Made by a program: the position numbers and the translations under genes
Shown here: in pieces, positions 1 through 7,200 of the stretch
Layout of the letters: each line of letters opens with the position of its first letter
Numbering within the stretch: the stretch's first letter is position 1
Notes under the pieces: generated by a model
The model's input: only the letters and a program-made list of their open reading frames with translations
Told to the model about the DNA's origin: nothing
Database searches by the model: none
NCBI GenBank assembly: GCA_002347565.1
Contig: DDXR01000030.1
Span: 2,716-13,138 of the forward strand
DNA length: 10,423 nt
Reading direction: 5' to 3'
Source: a bacterium UBP2_UBA2255
GTDB taxonomy: Bacteria; Edwardsbacteria; AC1; EtOH8

Positions 1-1
1 C

Positions 2-478
2 CGGCTGACCGACGGCCAGGGCCGCACCGTGGACTTCAAGAACACGGTGGTGATCATGACCTCCAACATCGGCTCGCAGTTCATCCAGGAACTGGATGAC
101 GAGAAACAGCTGCGTGAGCAGGTGCTGGCGGCGATGCGGCAGCATTTCCGGCCGGAGTTCCTCAACCGGGTGGACGAGACCGTGATCTTCCACCGGCTGG
201 AGCGCGCCCAGATCGCCGCCATCGTGGACATCCAGCTGAAGCACCTGCTGGCGCGGCTGGCCGAGCGCAAGATCACGTTGACGGTCACGGACAAGGCGAA
301 GGAGCTGCTGGCCAACGAGGGCTACGACCCGGCGTTCGGCGCCCGGCCGCTGAAGCGGACCATCCAGCGGCTCGTTCAGGACCCGCTGTCGATGAGGATG
401 CTGGAAGGGGAGTTCAAGGAGGGCGACAAGGTCAGCGCGGACGCGAAGAAGGGAGAGATCGAATTCTCAAAGAGATAA
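2..478 (+). CDS. clpB: ClpB disaggregase, C-terminal part (5' end outside window)
   Basis: This is the last 158 codons of ClpB, the Hsp100 AAA+ chaperone that pulls proteins out of aggregates together with DnaK. The frame is open from base 2, so the gene starts upstream of the window; the GTG at 29 is an internal valine codon. Visible landmarks of the second AAA+ domain are the sensor-1 strand (VVIMTSNIGS), the conserved FRPEFLNRVDE segment, and the sensor-2 arginine in GARPLKRTIQR, followed by the short C-terminal small domain ending EIEFSKR. These motifs are standard for ClpB. ClpA and ClpC share parts of them, but the FRPEFLNRVDE plus GARPLKR combination and the short tail favour ClpB. It ends in TAA 18 bases before a strong hairpin terminator and converges on the minus-strand Cys-rich gene. 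No defect is visible. Confidence 0.95.
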   Translation, partial: RLTDGQGRTVDFKNTVVIMTSNIGSQFIQELDDEKQLREQVLAAMRQHFRPEFLNRVDETVIFHRLERAQIAAIVDIQLKHLLARLAERKITLTVTDKAKELLANEGYDPAFGARPLKRTIQRLVQDPLSMRMLEGEFKEGDKVSADAKKGEIEFSKR

Positions 479-496
479 TGGGCACGGTTGCCAAAC

Positions 497-533
497 AAGA
501 AGCCCCGCCGGAAGGCGGGGCTTCTTCATTTTT
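497..533. terminator. Bidirectional Rho-independent terminator between clpB and the convergent Cys-rich gene
   Basis: A 13-bp perfect stem (497-509 with 514-526) with a GGAA loop is followed on the plus strand by CATTTTTC. On the minus strand the stem ends CTTCTTGTTTGG, a poorer but usable U-rich tail. It lies 18 bases after the clpB stop and 11 bases after the stop of the minus-strand gene, so it probably ends both convergent transcripts. Confidence 0.9.
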
Positions 534-536
534 CGG

Positions 537-662
537 TCACTTGGCCTTACAGGGATGCTTCTTCACATTCCCGTGGCACTTCTTGATCTGCTCTGCCGAG
601 CACTCTCCCGGCTTGCCCTTCAGATTCTCCGGTTTCTGGCACTTGGTCTTGCCGCAGCACAT
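537..662 (-). CDS. 41-residue cysteine-rich protein downstream of ArsR
   Basis: This tiny protein has six cysteines (C2, C3, C8, C21, C29, C38) and many lysines, with a CCGKTKC start and an ECSAEQIKKCHG core. I chose the ATG at 662 because a strong ribosome site (AAGGAGGA) lies about 9 bases upstream and all cysteines follow it; the frame stays open further upstream but that part is only the antisense of nothing recognisable. The start lies inside the 3' end of the arsR-like gene (43-base overlap), so the two are co-transcribed. I have an impression of similar short proteins beside ArsR-type regulators in other bacteria but cannot name a family. Metal or thiol chemistry is an inference from the cysteines and the partner gene. 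There is no signal peptide or membrane segment. Confidence 0.75.
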   Translation of the reverse strand: MCCGKTKCQKPENLKGKPGECSAEQIKKCHGNVKKHPCKAK

Positions 663-973
663 GGTCCCCTTCCTCCTTTTCTTCTCTTTGTTGACAGAAA
701 TGTCTTTATGGTGCGCGCCATTCCTTTGATCGACCCTTCGTCCACCTGGTAGTGAGTGAAGTATCCCCTTTTTCGCGGACGCACCAGCCCGGCCTCCCGC
801 AGCACCCGCAGGTGCTGGGAGACCGCCCCCTGGGTGATGCCCAGCCTGGCCGACAGGGCCCCGACGCAAAGCGGTCCTCCCCGCAACTGGCCGAGCATCC
901 TCACCCGGCTCTCCACTGAAACCGCCCGGAACAGGCGGGCCAAATCTTCGATCGTTTTTCTTCTGGATTCCAT
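620..973 (-). CDS. ArsR/SmtB-family transcriptional repressor
   Basis: This is a 117-residue winged-helix regulator of the ArsR/SmtB family, which releases its operator when a metal or thiol oxidant binds. The helix-turn-helix is at about residues 36-62 (LSARLGITQGAVSQHLRVLREAGLV), followed by the wing (KRGYFTHYQV). The usual ELCVCDL metal site is degenerate: only C36 remains (LCVGAL), and C105 lies in the tail, so classical arsenite sensing through a Cys-X-Cys pair is unlikely. The ATG at 973 is chosen because the protein then begins at the usual family start and sits directly after the promoter and operator; the frame stays open upstream through the promoter, which is not expected to be translated. 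The last ~18 residues are basic, low in complexity and overlap the start of the Cys-rich gene, so they may be dispensable. Confidence 0.9.
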   Translation of the reverse strand: MESRRKTIEDLARLFRAVSVESRVRMLGQLRGGPLCVGALSARLGITQGAVSQHLRVLREAGLVRPRKRGYFTHYQVDEGSIKGMARTIKTFLSTKRRKGGRGPCAAARPSARNRRI

Positions 974-1018
974 ATTAGTAATTGCTAATATAATAACAAA
1001 TCTCCTCCGCCTTGTCAA
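972..1018 (-). promoter_or_regulatory. Promoter and palindromic operator of the arsR-like gene
   Basis: Read on the minus strand, TTGACA (1013-1018) and TATTAT (990-995) are separated by exactly 17 bases. A 20-bp near-perfect palindrome (972-991, arms ATATTAG/CTAATAT, 9 of 10 pairs) overlaps the edge of the -10 box, the likely start site and the ATG. ArsR-family operators are typically AT-rich palindromes of this size over the promoter, so autorepression is the natural reading. The ATG lies only 16 bases after the -10 box, giving a 5' leader of roughly 10 bases or less with no SD; the GGAGGAG at 1001-1007 is in the promoter spacer and would not be transcribed. Confidence 0.85.
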
Positions 1019-1081
1019 GTAAAAATACCCCGTGTGCTGGCGGAATCGCTGATGCGCCGAAACCATCGGTGTGTTGACCGG

Positions 1082-1405
1082 CTAGGGCTTGGTTTCCGTT
1101 ACATCCATCCCCCGCAGTCGCTCTAAATCCAGGTACTCTTTGAGTATCGGCCAATGAACAATCGAATTCTCAAACCATACAGCCAAACCCATCGACGCGC
1201 CGCCGAAGGCCGCCGCCAGGGCGATGATCCAGCAGGGTATCACAAATGACGGATTGAAGGCCAGAAAAAACGAATCCAGCATCATGCCGAAACCGCCGAT
1301 CTTGAACCAGCGGTGGTTGGTGCGGACCTTGCACAGCGCGGCCTGTTCGTCGGTGGCCAGGAGCACCAGGGCCTTCAGCACTTGCTCCGGGTTTGTCTGC
1401 AGCAC
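1082..1405 (-). CDS. Small two-helix membrane protein of unknown function
   Basis: This 107-residue protein has two probable membrane segments (about residues 36-50 and 54-78), a soluble N-terminal part rich in helix-forming residues (NPEQVLKALVLLATDEQAAL), and a charged C-terminal tail after W85. I do not recognise a family. The start is GTG at 1405, supported by AAGGAGA about 7 bases upstream. It follows the zinc-ribbon membrane gene by 16 bases, so the two are very likely one operon and may act together. It ends in TAG about 64 bases before the -35 box of the arsR-like gene; I see no convincing terminator between them. Confidence 0.7.
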   Translation of the reverse strand: MLQTNPEQVLKALVLLATDEQAALCKVRTNHRWFKIGGFGMMLDSFFLAFNPSFVIPCWIIALAAAFGGASMGLAVWFENSIVHWPILKEYLDLERLRGMDVTETKP

Positions 1406-1421
1406 GATCCTTCTCCTTGTG

Positions 1422-1667
1422 TCAGCGCGGGCTCTCGACCGTTGCCGGGGCCGGGCGTTGCGGCGAACGACGGGAACGGGCCATGGCCATCATCATGAAC
1501 ATGACGGCGAACACGGCGAGCAGCATCGCGGCGAAGATGGCGATGCCGATCCGCCTGGTCTTGGGGTCATCCCACCAGTTTCCCTGCTTGATGATCATGG
1601 TGCCGCAGCCGGGGCAGGGGCCGGACTGGAAGACCTGGGCGAAGCATTTGGGACAGCACTGGCTCAT
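1422..1667 (-). CDS. Zinc-ribbon protein with one membrane helix
   Basis: This 81-residue protein has an N-terminal zinc ribbon made of two Cys pairs (C5-x2-C8 and C18-x2-C21, the latter in GPCPGCG), a basic linker (KTRR), and one strongly hydrophobic segment at about residues 40-62 followed by an arginine-rich tail. Positive residues on both sides of the helix leave topology open. The function is unknown; such a layout is common in small sensor or scaffold proteins. The ATG at 1667 is the only start that keeps the ribbon. No SD is visible upstream, unlike its downstream partner, which suggests a short or absent leader, but I could not identify a convincing promoter. Confidence 0.75.
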   Translation of the reverse strand: MSQCCPKCFAQVFQSGPCPGCGTMIIKQGNWWDDPKTRRIGIAIFAAMLLAVFAVMFMMMAMARSRRSPQRPAPATVESPR

Positions 1668-1789
1668 CGTTTATTTTTCTATGAAGTGAACGCGTATCGT
1701 CTACGTGAAACCGCGCATTGTCCTCAATTTCGACTTGCGACGGCCGCTCACGGGAACACCGGAGCGCCGCGCACCATGCCCGGCCGCGG
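1668..1789. other. Intergenic spacer containing one 25-bp hairpin repeat
   Basis: This 122-base gap separates the serine hydrolase stop from the zinc-ribbon membrane gene. It holds copy A of the 25-bp repeat (1745-1769), which can act as a hairpin at the 3' end of the hydrolase transcript but lacks a U-run. No clear promoter was found. Confidence 0.5.
1745..1769. repeat. 25-bp direct repeat, copy A
   Basis: This is a perfect match to 3273-3297 in the same orientation. The unit contains an internal inverted repeat (CGCTC, then CGG, with CCG, then GAGCG around a GAACA loop and a one-base bulge), so it can fold as a hairpin in either strand. It lies 20 bases downstream of the serine hydrolase stop. 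Confidence 0.85.
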
Positions 1790-3241
1790 TCACTTTCCCC
1801 GCAGTTTCCTCAGCATCGCGACGCTGGACGCTTGGCCGGGATCGAGGGCGACAGCCCGCTCGTAGCAGGCGATGGCCTGTTTGCGGTCGCCGCGGGCCAG
1901 GTAGGCCTCGCCCAGGCTGTCGTGGGCGTTCGCGGACCTGGGATAGAGATGCACGTTGAGCCGGAACACCGCGATCGCCGCGTCGGTCTTCCCGGCCGCC
2001 AGCAGCTGGTAGCCCCGCGCGTTGACCGCAGTCTCGGGGATGCCGCCGGCCCCGCCGGACCGTTCCAGCAGCCTGACCGCGGCCGTGTAGCCGCGGTGGG
2101 CCGCCTCGTCCAGCGCGCGCTCGGTCAGCTTGCGGGCCCTGGCCTGCGGGGTCTCGCCGACCAGCAGCTCCTCGATGTAGGCAGCGGGTGCCGCCGTGCC
2201 GTCGTCTGCGTTGGAGAGGAGCGCCACGGTGTAGCCCTGGTCGACGAACATCCCCAGGTAACCGCTGATGCCGTAAAAGCCGCCGCCGTGGCCGACGATG
2301 CGGCTGCCGTTCGCCGTTTGCTCGATGAAGCCGAACCCGTAGCGGGTCCCGGGGCCCGACTCGACCTTGCCGCCGACGGCCAGGGCCGTGTACTCGGGGG
2401 ACAGCAGCTCGTTTGCCAGCAGGGCGTTGGCGAAGGCCAGCAGGTCGCCGACGGTCGAATAGCCGCCGCCGGCCGCCCCGCCCTTGACCACATGCAGGAA
2501 CAGGTTGCTCTTGACCTCGCCGGGCCGCGCTCCCGCGGTGGTGTAGCCGACCGCGCGGTTGGCGACCACATAATCGACCTCGTAGGCGTCGGTGTTCGCC
2601 ATCCCCGCCGGCCGATAGACGTTGTCGCGCACGTACTCGAAGTAGCTGCGACCGGTCACCCGCTCGATGAGGTACCCGAGCACCATGAAGCCAGCGTTGC
2701 TGTAAGCGTAGCGGCTGCCGGGCGGGAACCGGAGCGAGTCGGCGGTGAACAGCGGGAGGTAGTCCCTGATCTCCCGGAAACGGTCCTTGGAGGCCTGTAT
2801 GAAGTCCCGCGTCCAGTAGTTCCCCAGCCCGGAGGTGTGGGTGAGCAGCTGGCGGATGGTCACCCGGGTCGCGACGTCCGGGTTTGGATACTCCGGTGCG
2901 TAGTCGGCGATCAGGCCGTCGAGCGAAAGACTGCCGCGCTCCACCAACTGCAGCACGGCAACCGCGGTGAACATCTTGCCCATCGATCCCAAGTTGAACT
3001 TGGTGTCGCTGCGGTTGGCGACATTGAACGAACGTTCGGCGTCGCCGTAGGCGCGAACCAGGATGGGTTGGCCGTCCTTCGCGACCAGAGCCGCGCCGGA
3101 GAATGCCCCGCACTTTCCCAAACTGTCCAAGTACGCCCCGGCCCGCAGGGCGATGGTGTCGGGATGCTGCGGCAGCGCTGCGCCCGCCAGCAGCGGTAGG
3201 GCCGCGGCGACCGCCGCCGCGCGCCGAAGAACGATGGTCAT
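1790..3241 (-). CDS. Secreted serine hydrolase (beta-lactamase / class C PBP fold) with TPR tail
   Basis: This 483-residue protein starts with a signal peptide (basic MTIVLRR, then an Ala/Leu-rich core to about residue 24), so it is exported. The serine hydrolase domain shows all three family motifs: S86-M-G-K89 (nucleophile and base), Y180-S-N182, and H318-G-G in place of the KTG box. Families with this layout include class C beta-lactamases, D,D-peptidases and esterases; the HGG form is usual in the broader 'beta-lactamase-related' group, so antibiotic hydrolysis should not be assumed. Residues from about 405 to 475 form two TPR units (AVNARGYQLLAAGKTDAAIA and ANAHDSLGEAYLARGDRKQA), probably for protein contacts. 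The ATG at 3241 has only a weak G-rich ribosome site; the gene follows the 92-residue gene by 34 bases. Confidence 0.9.
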   Translation of the reverse strand: MTIVLRRAAAVAAALPLLAGAALPQHPDTIALRAGAYLDSLGKCGAFSGAALVAKDGQPILVRAYGDAERSFNVANRSDTKFNLGSMGKMFTAVAVLQLVERGSLSLDGLIADYAPEYPNPDVATRVTIRQLLTHTSGLGNYWTRDFIQASKDRFREIRDYLPLFTADSLRFPPGSRYAYSNAGFMVLGYLIERVTGRSYFEYVRDNVYRPAGMANTDAYEVDYVVANRAVGYTTAGARPGEVKSNLFLHVVKGGAAGGGYSTVGDLLAFANALLANELLSPEYTALAVGGKVESGPGTRYGFGFIEQTANGSRIVGHGGGFYGISGYLGMFVDQGYTVALLSNADDGTAAPAAYIEELLVGETPQARARKLTERALDEAAHRGYTAAVRLLERSGGAGGIPETAVNARGYQLLAAGKTDAAIAVFRLNVHLYPRSANAHDSLGEAYLARGDRKQAIACYERAVALDPGQASSVAMLRKLRGK

Positions 3242-3272
3242 TCTGCCCCCGTGTGTCGTTCGATCTGGAACG

Positions 3273-3297
3273 CGCTCACGGGAACACCGGAGCGCCG
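3273..3297. repeat. 25-bp direct repeat, copy B
   Basis: This is identical to 1745-1769. Here the unit overlaps the end of the 92-residue Cys-rich gene and supplies its final residues (GAPVFP) and stop codon. In this copy the outer arms are extended to GCGCTC/GAGCGC, making a stronger hairpin. Together the copies bracket the serine hydrolase gene exactly. Confidence 0.85.
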
Positions 3298-3554
3298 GAA
3301 AACTTGCCCATCACCGCGTCGCGACATTTGATGCACTCGAAACCGCGCTCGGTGCCCGACTTGCAGTCCAGGTTCTCGTGCATCCGCACGCAGTCCGGCA
3401 GGGAGAAGCGCTTGCGGACGGCTTCGATGTCCAGCACGCAGTCGAAGTACACCCACTCGCGGCAGTTGTCGGACCACGCCTGGCCGCGCGAGGTGACGGT
3501 GTACCCCCGCTCGATCAGGGCGTTCTCCAGCGATCGCAGGTGCTCGCAGACCAT
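3276..3554 (-). CDS. 92-residue Cys/His-rich protein, probably metal-binding
   Basis: This small soluble protein has seven cysteines (C3, C31, C39, C55, C64, C74, C77) plus H5 and H59, arranged as CEHL at the start, NCREWVYFDC in the middle and CIKCRD near the end. This spacing suggests one or two structural metal sites, but I cannot name the family with confidence. The ATG at 3554 is three bases after the GlsB-like stop, so translation is likely coupled; the upstream AAGAAGAAA is a weak ribosome site. The protein seems to end naturally around residue 83 (VMG); the remaining residues come from the 25-bp repeat, which suggests that the repeat arrived later and changed the C terminus. Confidence 0.75.
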   Translation of the reverse strand: MVCEHLRSLENALIERGYTVTSRGQAWSDNCREWVYFDCVLDIEAVRKRFSLPDCVRMHENLDCKSGTERGFECIKCRDAVMGKFSGAPVFP

Positions 3555-3557
3555 GCG

Positions 3558-3809
3558 CTATTTCTTCTTGACCGCCCGCCAGGCCAGCAGCAGGATGACC
3601 GCGCCGCCGATGGCCAGCAGCAGGCTGACGAAATTGAACCCCGTGACCCTGCCGATCCCCAGCAGCGAGCCGATCCAGCCGCCCAGGAACCCGCCGGCGA
3701 TGCCGATCAGGATGGTGACGACCAGGCCGCCTGGGTCCCTGCCGGGCATGATGAGCTTCGCCAGCAGGCCCGCGATCAGGCCCATGATGATCCAGGAGAA
3801 GATGCCCAT
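3558..3809 (-). CDS. GlsB/YeaQ/YmgE family membrane protein
   Basis: This 83-residue protein belongs to the GlsB/YeaQ/YmgE (transglycosylase-associated) family: three hydrophobic segments (about 3-20, 29-51 and 58-77) rich in glycine, with the family's LIMPGRDPGG turn and IGIAGGFLGGWIG motif. The length is normal for the family. Members are inner-membrane proteins often induced by stress; their molecular role is not settled. A good ribosome site (GGAAGGGAG) precedes the ATG. It lies 33 bases after the zinc-ribbon gene with the UGA and three bases before the Cys-rich gene, so it is within the operon. Confidence 0.93.
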   Translation of the reverse strand: MGIFSWIIMGLIAGLLAKLIMPGRDPGGLVVTILIGIAGGFLGGWIGSLLGIGRVTGFNFVSLLLAIGGAVILLLAWRAVKKK

Positions 3810-3842
3810 GACGGTGCTCCCTTCCGTTGTGGTTCGATCGGG

Positions 3843-4025
3843 TCAGCCCGGGCCGTCGCCGTAGTGCTCGCGGTGGGTCGCGCAGCGGCATTTCTTGTCC
3901 CACGGGGTCTGGCAGCGGGCGCAGCGGTAGAGCGTGTCGGTGCGCTCGTCGCCCAGCAGCTCGCAGCAGATCGAGGCGACGCCGGCCGCCCCGCACTTCA
4001 GTCAGCGGACGCCCGCGGGGACCAT
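3843..4025 (-). CDS. Small zinc-ribbon protein with an in-frame UGA at the first cysteine (recoded, CTG-started or broken)
   Basis: From the ATG at 4025 the frame reads MVPAGVR, UGA (4002-4004), then LKCGAAGVASICCELLGDER and on through YRCARCQTPWDKKCRC to a TGA at 3843-3845. Codon use is strongly G/C-ending on both sides of the UGA, so the frame is genuine. If the UGA were a cysteine codon it would complete a CLKCG knuckle matching the CARC knuckle downstream, a standard zinc ribbon. Three readings are possible: a nonsense mutation (TGC to TGA), initiation at the CTG just after it (3999-4001), or selenocysteine insertion (a UxxC motif). The gene lies between two SD-bearing operon genes, 10 bases after the 58-residue zinc-ribbon gene. 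Its own ribosome site is poor. Confidence 0.6.
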
Positions 4026-4035
4026 CCGCGCGACC

Positions 4036-4212
4036 CTACGACGGGTTCTCGACCTCCTGCAGCCAGCCGTCGCAACCCGGCACCTTGCAGGCGCCGGTCT
4101 CGACCAGGCAGTGGGCCGCGCCGCACTTGTCGCAGCGCATGTGCTTCTGGCCCGGCGCCACGTCGGACTCGCCGCCGCAGCCGGGGCAGGTGATCTTGAT
4201 CCATTCGCCCAT
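4036..4212 (-). CDS. 58-residue zinc-ribbon protein
   Basis: This short protein has seven cysteines: C9-x2-C12 (TCPGCG), C27-x2-C30 (RCDKCG), C35, C42 and C47. The first two pairs form a typical zinc ribbon; the last three with H34 could form a second site. The ATG at 4212 is chosen because it alone gives the ribbon and has a ribosome site (AAGGAAAGGGA) about 7 bases upstream; the overlapping ATG at 4219 leads to an arginine-rich frame without motifs. It begins three bases after the GH13 stop, so it is translated from the same message. Its target is unknown; the size and Cys pattern suggest a nucleic-acid or protein adaptor rather than an enzyme. Confidence 0.8.
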   Translation of the reverse strand: MGEWIKITCPGCGGESDVAPGQKHMRCDKCGAAHCLVETGACKVPGCDGWLQEVENPS

Positions 4213-4215
4213 CGC

Positions 4216-7200
4216 TCATCCCTTTCCTTGTGGTTCCGGGTTGTCCGCCTGCGGCCGGCAGAGGGCGTCCGCCAGCAGGCGATGATCATACCGGACCGCT
4301 GCGGCCGCGGTCATCGATTCGACGATCTCGCGCCCGCGAGTCACCAGGCGCCGGCGGGCCGCGTACGGCCGGTCCCGGCCCGAGCGGCGGTTCTCCAGCA
4401 ACACCAGCACCAGGCGCCAGTAGAGCAGGGCCTGGAAACGCTCCCGGTTGAACCACAGGACGTCGTTGTGCCAGTTGCACAGCAGGTGGCGCTGGACGGC
4501 GGGCTCGTCCCACAGCGCGGCGAAATCCCTGGCGCCGTGCCGGAACAGCAGCTCGGCCAGCGCCGCCTCGGTCCGCGCCGCCGCCGGGTCCTTGACGATA
4601 CGCTCCAGCACCGTCGCCAGGCGGTCCCACAGCACGCGCCGGGCGCCGGCGTCGGGCGCCAGCGGCAGCAGTTCCGGCAGCAGCACGGCGCAGTACAGGA
4701 TGCGGACGCCGCCGTCGTTGGCCAGCGACTCCGGCAGTTCATCCTCGTCCAGCAGCGCCAGCGCCCGGCCGAACAGGCGGGTGCGGCGCAGTTCCGCGAT
4801 GCCGCTGCCGCGCAGGAAGCCGTGGATCTCCCGCAGCCGGGCGACGGCGCCGTCCGCCACCGGCGGCGCGTCGCCGCCGAACAGCCCGCGGCAGCCGCGC
4901 TCGAAGACCCCGATCTCCAGCGCCAGGTCGGCGGCGAACCGCTCCAGGTCCGCCGCTCCGCCGTCGATGATCCGGGCGAAGCGTCCGGCCAGGCCCTCGC
5001 CGAACAGCGCGTCGAAGGACGGCATCACCGGCTCCAGCCGCATCTGCCACAGTGCCCGGCCGATGTCCGGCGCGCCACGGCCGTCCAGCCGCTGCGCCAG
5101 CCGGAAGATCTCGCCAGCCGGGTCGTCCAGCCGGCGGAAATCCGCGAAGGCGTTGTAGCGGTAGCCGTCCAGCTTGACGAACAGCCCCTGGTCACGCAGC
5201 TGCTCGGCGGTCCGCAGGTACTCCAGACCGGCGGTCAGGTCGCGGAAACTGTACCAGCCGTCCGGGGCCAGCCCCAGCCCCTCGGCCAGGGACCGCGTCC
5301 GCGGCGAGCCGCCGCCCGGACGGTAGGGCACCGACCGCGCGATCCAGCCGGCGTGCCGCTCGCAGCTGTTGTTGTAGACCACCAGCGCGGCGTCGCCGCC
5401 CCGGCGGTTGGAGTAGGCGAAGACGTCCTGGTGCACCCGGCCGTCGCCGTCGGCCACGTCGTAGAGCAGGAACTCGGCCGCGCCCGAGAACAGGCCGCGC
5501 CGCCGCAGCAGCGGGAAGATCTCGCGCTGGTGCCGCTCGACGAAGCCGACGTCGACGTGCTCGTCCCAGTAGCTGCGGCCGTACTCCATGCCGTACTTCT
5601 CGTAGAAGCCCTCGATCTGGCCGTGGCCGAACATCGGCAGGCCGGGCAGGGTGGCCATCATCAGGCAGACGCCGAAATACTTGTCGCCCTTGCCGAACTG
5701 CACCGCGGCCGGCTCCTCGTCCGGGTTGTTCATGAAGTTGACGAAGCGGCCCAGGATCTCGGGATTGAACTCCAGCACGTTGCGGAGCGAGCGGCGGTAG
5801 CCCTCGTTGTCCTCGCGCTTCAGCATGTTCATGAAGGCGCTGTTGTAGACGCGGTGCATGCCCAGCGTCCGCACGAAGTAGCCCTCCATCAGCCAGAAGG
5901 CCTCGGCCAGCAGCAGGGTCTGGGGCGCCTCGGCCGCCACCCGGTCGACCACTTCGCGCCAGAACTCCCGCGGGAACACCGCGTCGAACTCCTGCCAGGA
6001 CAGGCCGTGCTGGGCGCGCGAGGGGATATCGCCGCCGCTGCCGGGTTCGGGGAACCACAGCCGCTGGTAGTGCTGCTTGGCCAGGGTCATGGCCGCGTCG
6101 AAGCGGATGATCGAGGAGTAGCGGGCCACGTGCAGGATCTGGCCGATCACCGCCTGGCGCACCTGCGGCAGCAGGAAGTTGAGCTGGGCGGTGTCGTTCC
6201 ACGGCATGTGGGTGCCGTCGTTGCCGTGGTAGATGTAGCGGGTCTGGCCGCTGTTCTTGTCGTGGCGCTTGAACACCACGGCGGCGTCGCTCTTGCTCCA
6301 ATAGCCGTCCTCGATCTGGATGACGACCGACGGGTCGTGCGACAGGTCGGGCCCGTTGAAGCTGTAGGAGGGGAAGGGCGGCCGGTCCAGCTGGACGAAC
6401 CAGTCGGGGTGCTCCACCACCCAGCGCGAGAACACGCCGGTATGGTTGGGCACCATGTCCACGGCGATGCGCACCCCGCGCTCCAGGGCGCGGCGCTTCA
6501 GGTCCCAATAGGCGTCGTCGCCGCCCAGGTCCTGGGCGATCACGTAGTCGTAGAGCGAGTAGGCCGAGGACAGCGCCTCGGGGTTGCCGCAGATCCGCTT
6601 GATGGCGGCCGAGGCCGGGCTGCGCTCCCACACGCCGATCAGCCACAGCCCGTTGATGCCGCGCTCGCGCAGCAGGTCCAGCTCCTGGTCGGGGATCTGG
6701 TCCAGCCGGCGGATCTCGCGGCGGTGCTGCCGCGACAGCTGGAACAGCCAGACGTGGATGTTCTTGGCGATCAGCACCGCCTCGGGCATCCAGTCGCGGT
6801 CGGGCGAGAAGGCCTCGGGCTCGTGGCGGGGCCGGCCGGACCGGCCGCCGAACGGCGCGCCGTCGCCGGAGAAATCGAGCACCGCCGCGGGGCCGGGCCC
6901 GCCGCCGCGCGGCCGGTCCTCCTCGCGGATGACGTCCAGGGCCGTCAGCAGGCGCCGGAACAGCTTCTCCAGGATGTCGGCCGGCAGGAAGGTCAGCCAG
7001 TGCTCGCGGATGAACGCCAGCTGGTCCGCCAGCGAGCGGGGCGAGGCCTTGGCCGGCATCCGCAGCATTGCGACCAGGCTCTGGTTGAGGGGCCCGAAGG
7101 CGGGCTGGGACTGGAAGAACGTCTCGACGCTCGTTATCAGTTGTTCGTATTCCGTTGTTCGTCGTAGTAACGAGTCGTCGAACAGCTCGCCGAACGGCGC

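Noticed and set aside
1701..3113. Second long minus-strand frame over the serine hydrolase
   Set aside because: It is an arginine- and glycine-rich shifted frame with no motifs; the hydrolase frame has the signal peptide, SxxK, YSN and HGG motifs.
4002..4289. 95-codon minus-strand frame ending MVPAGVR before the UGA
   Set aside because: Its upstream part is an Arg/Ala-rich shadow of the GH13 and 58-residue genes; only its last codons belong to the UGA-interrupted zinc-ribbon frame.
3934..7167. Long plus-strand open frame of more than 1000 codons opposite the GH13 gene
   Set aside because: It has no recognisable motifs, is rich in Gln/His/Ala/Val as expected for the antisense of a high-GC gene, and the minus strand carries clear GH13 catalytic motifs.
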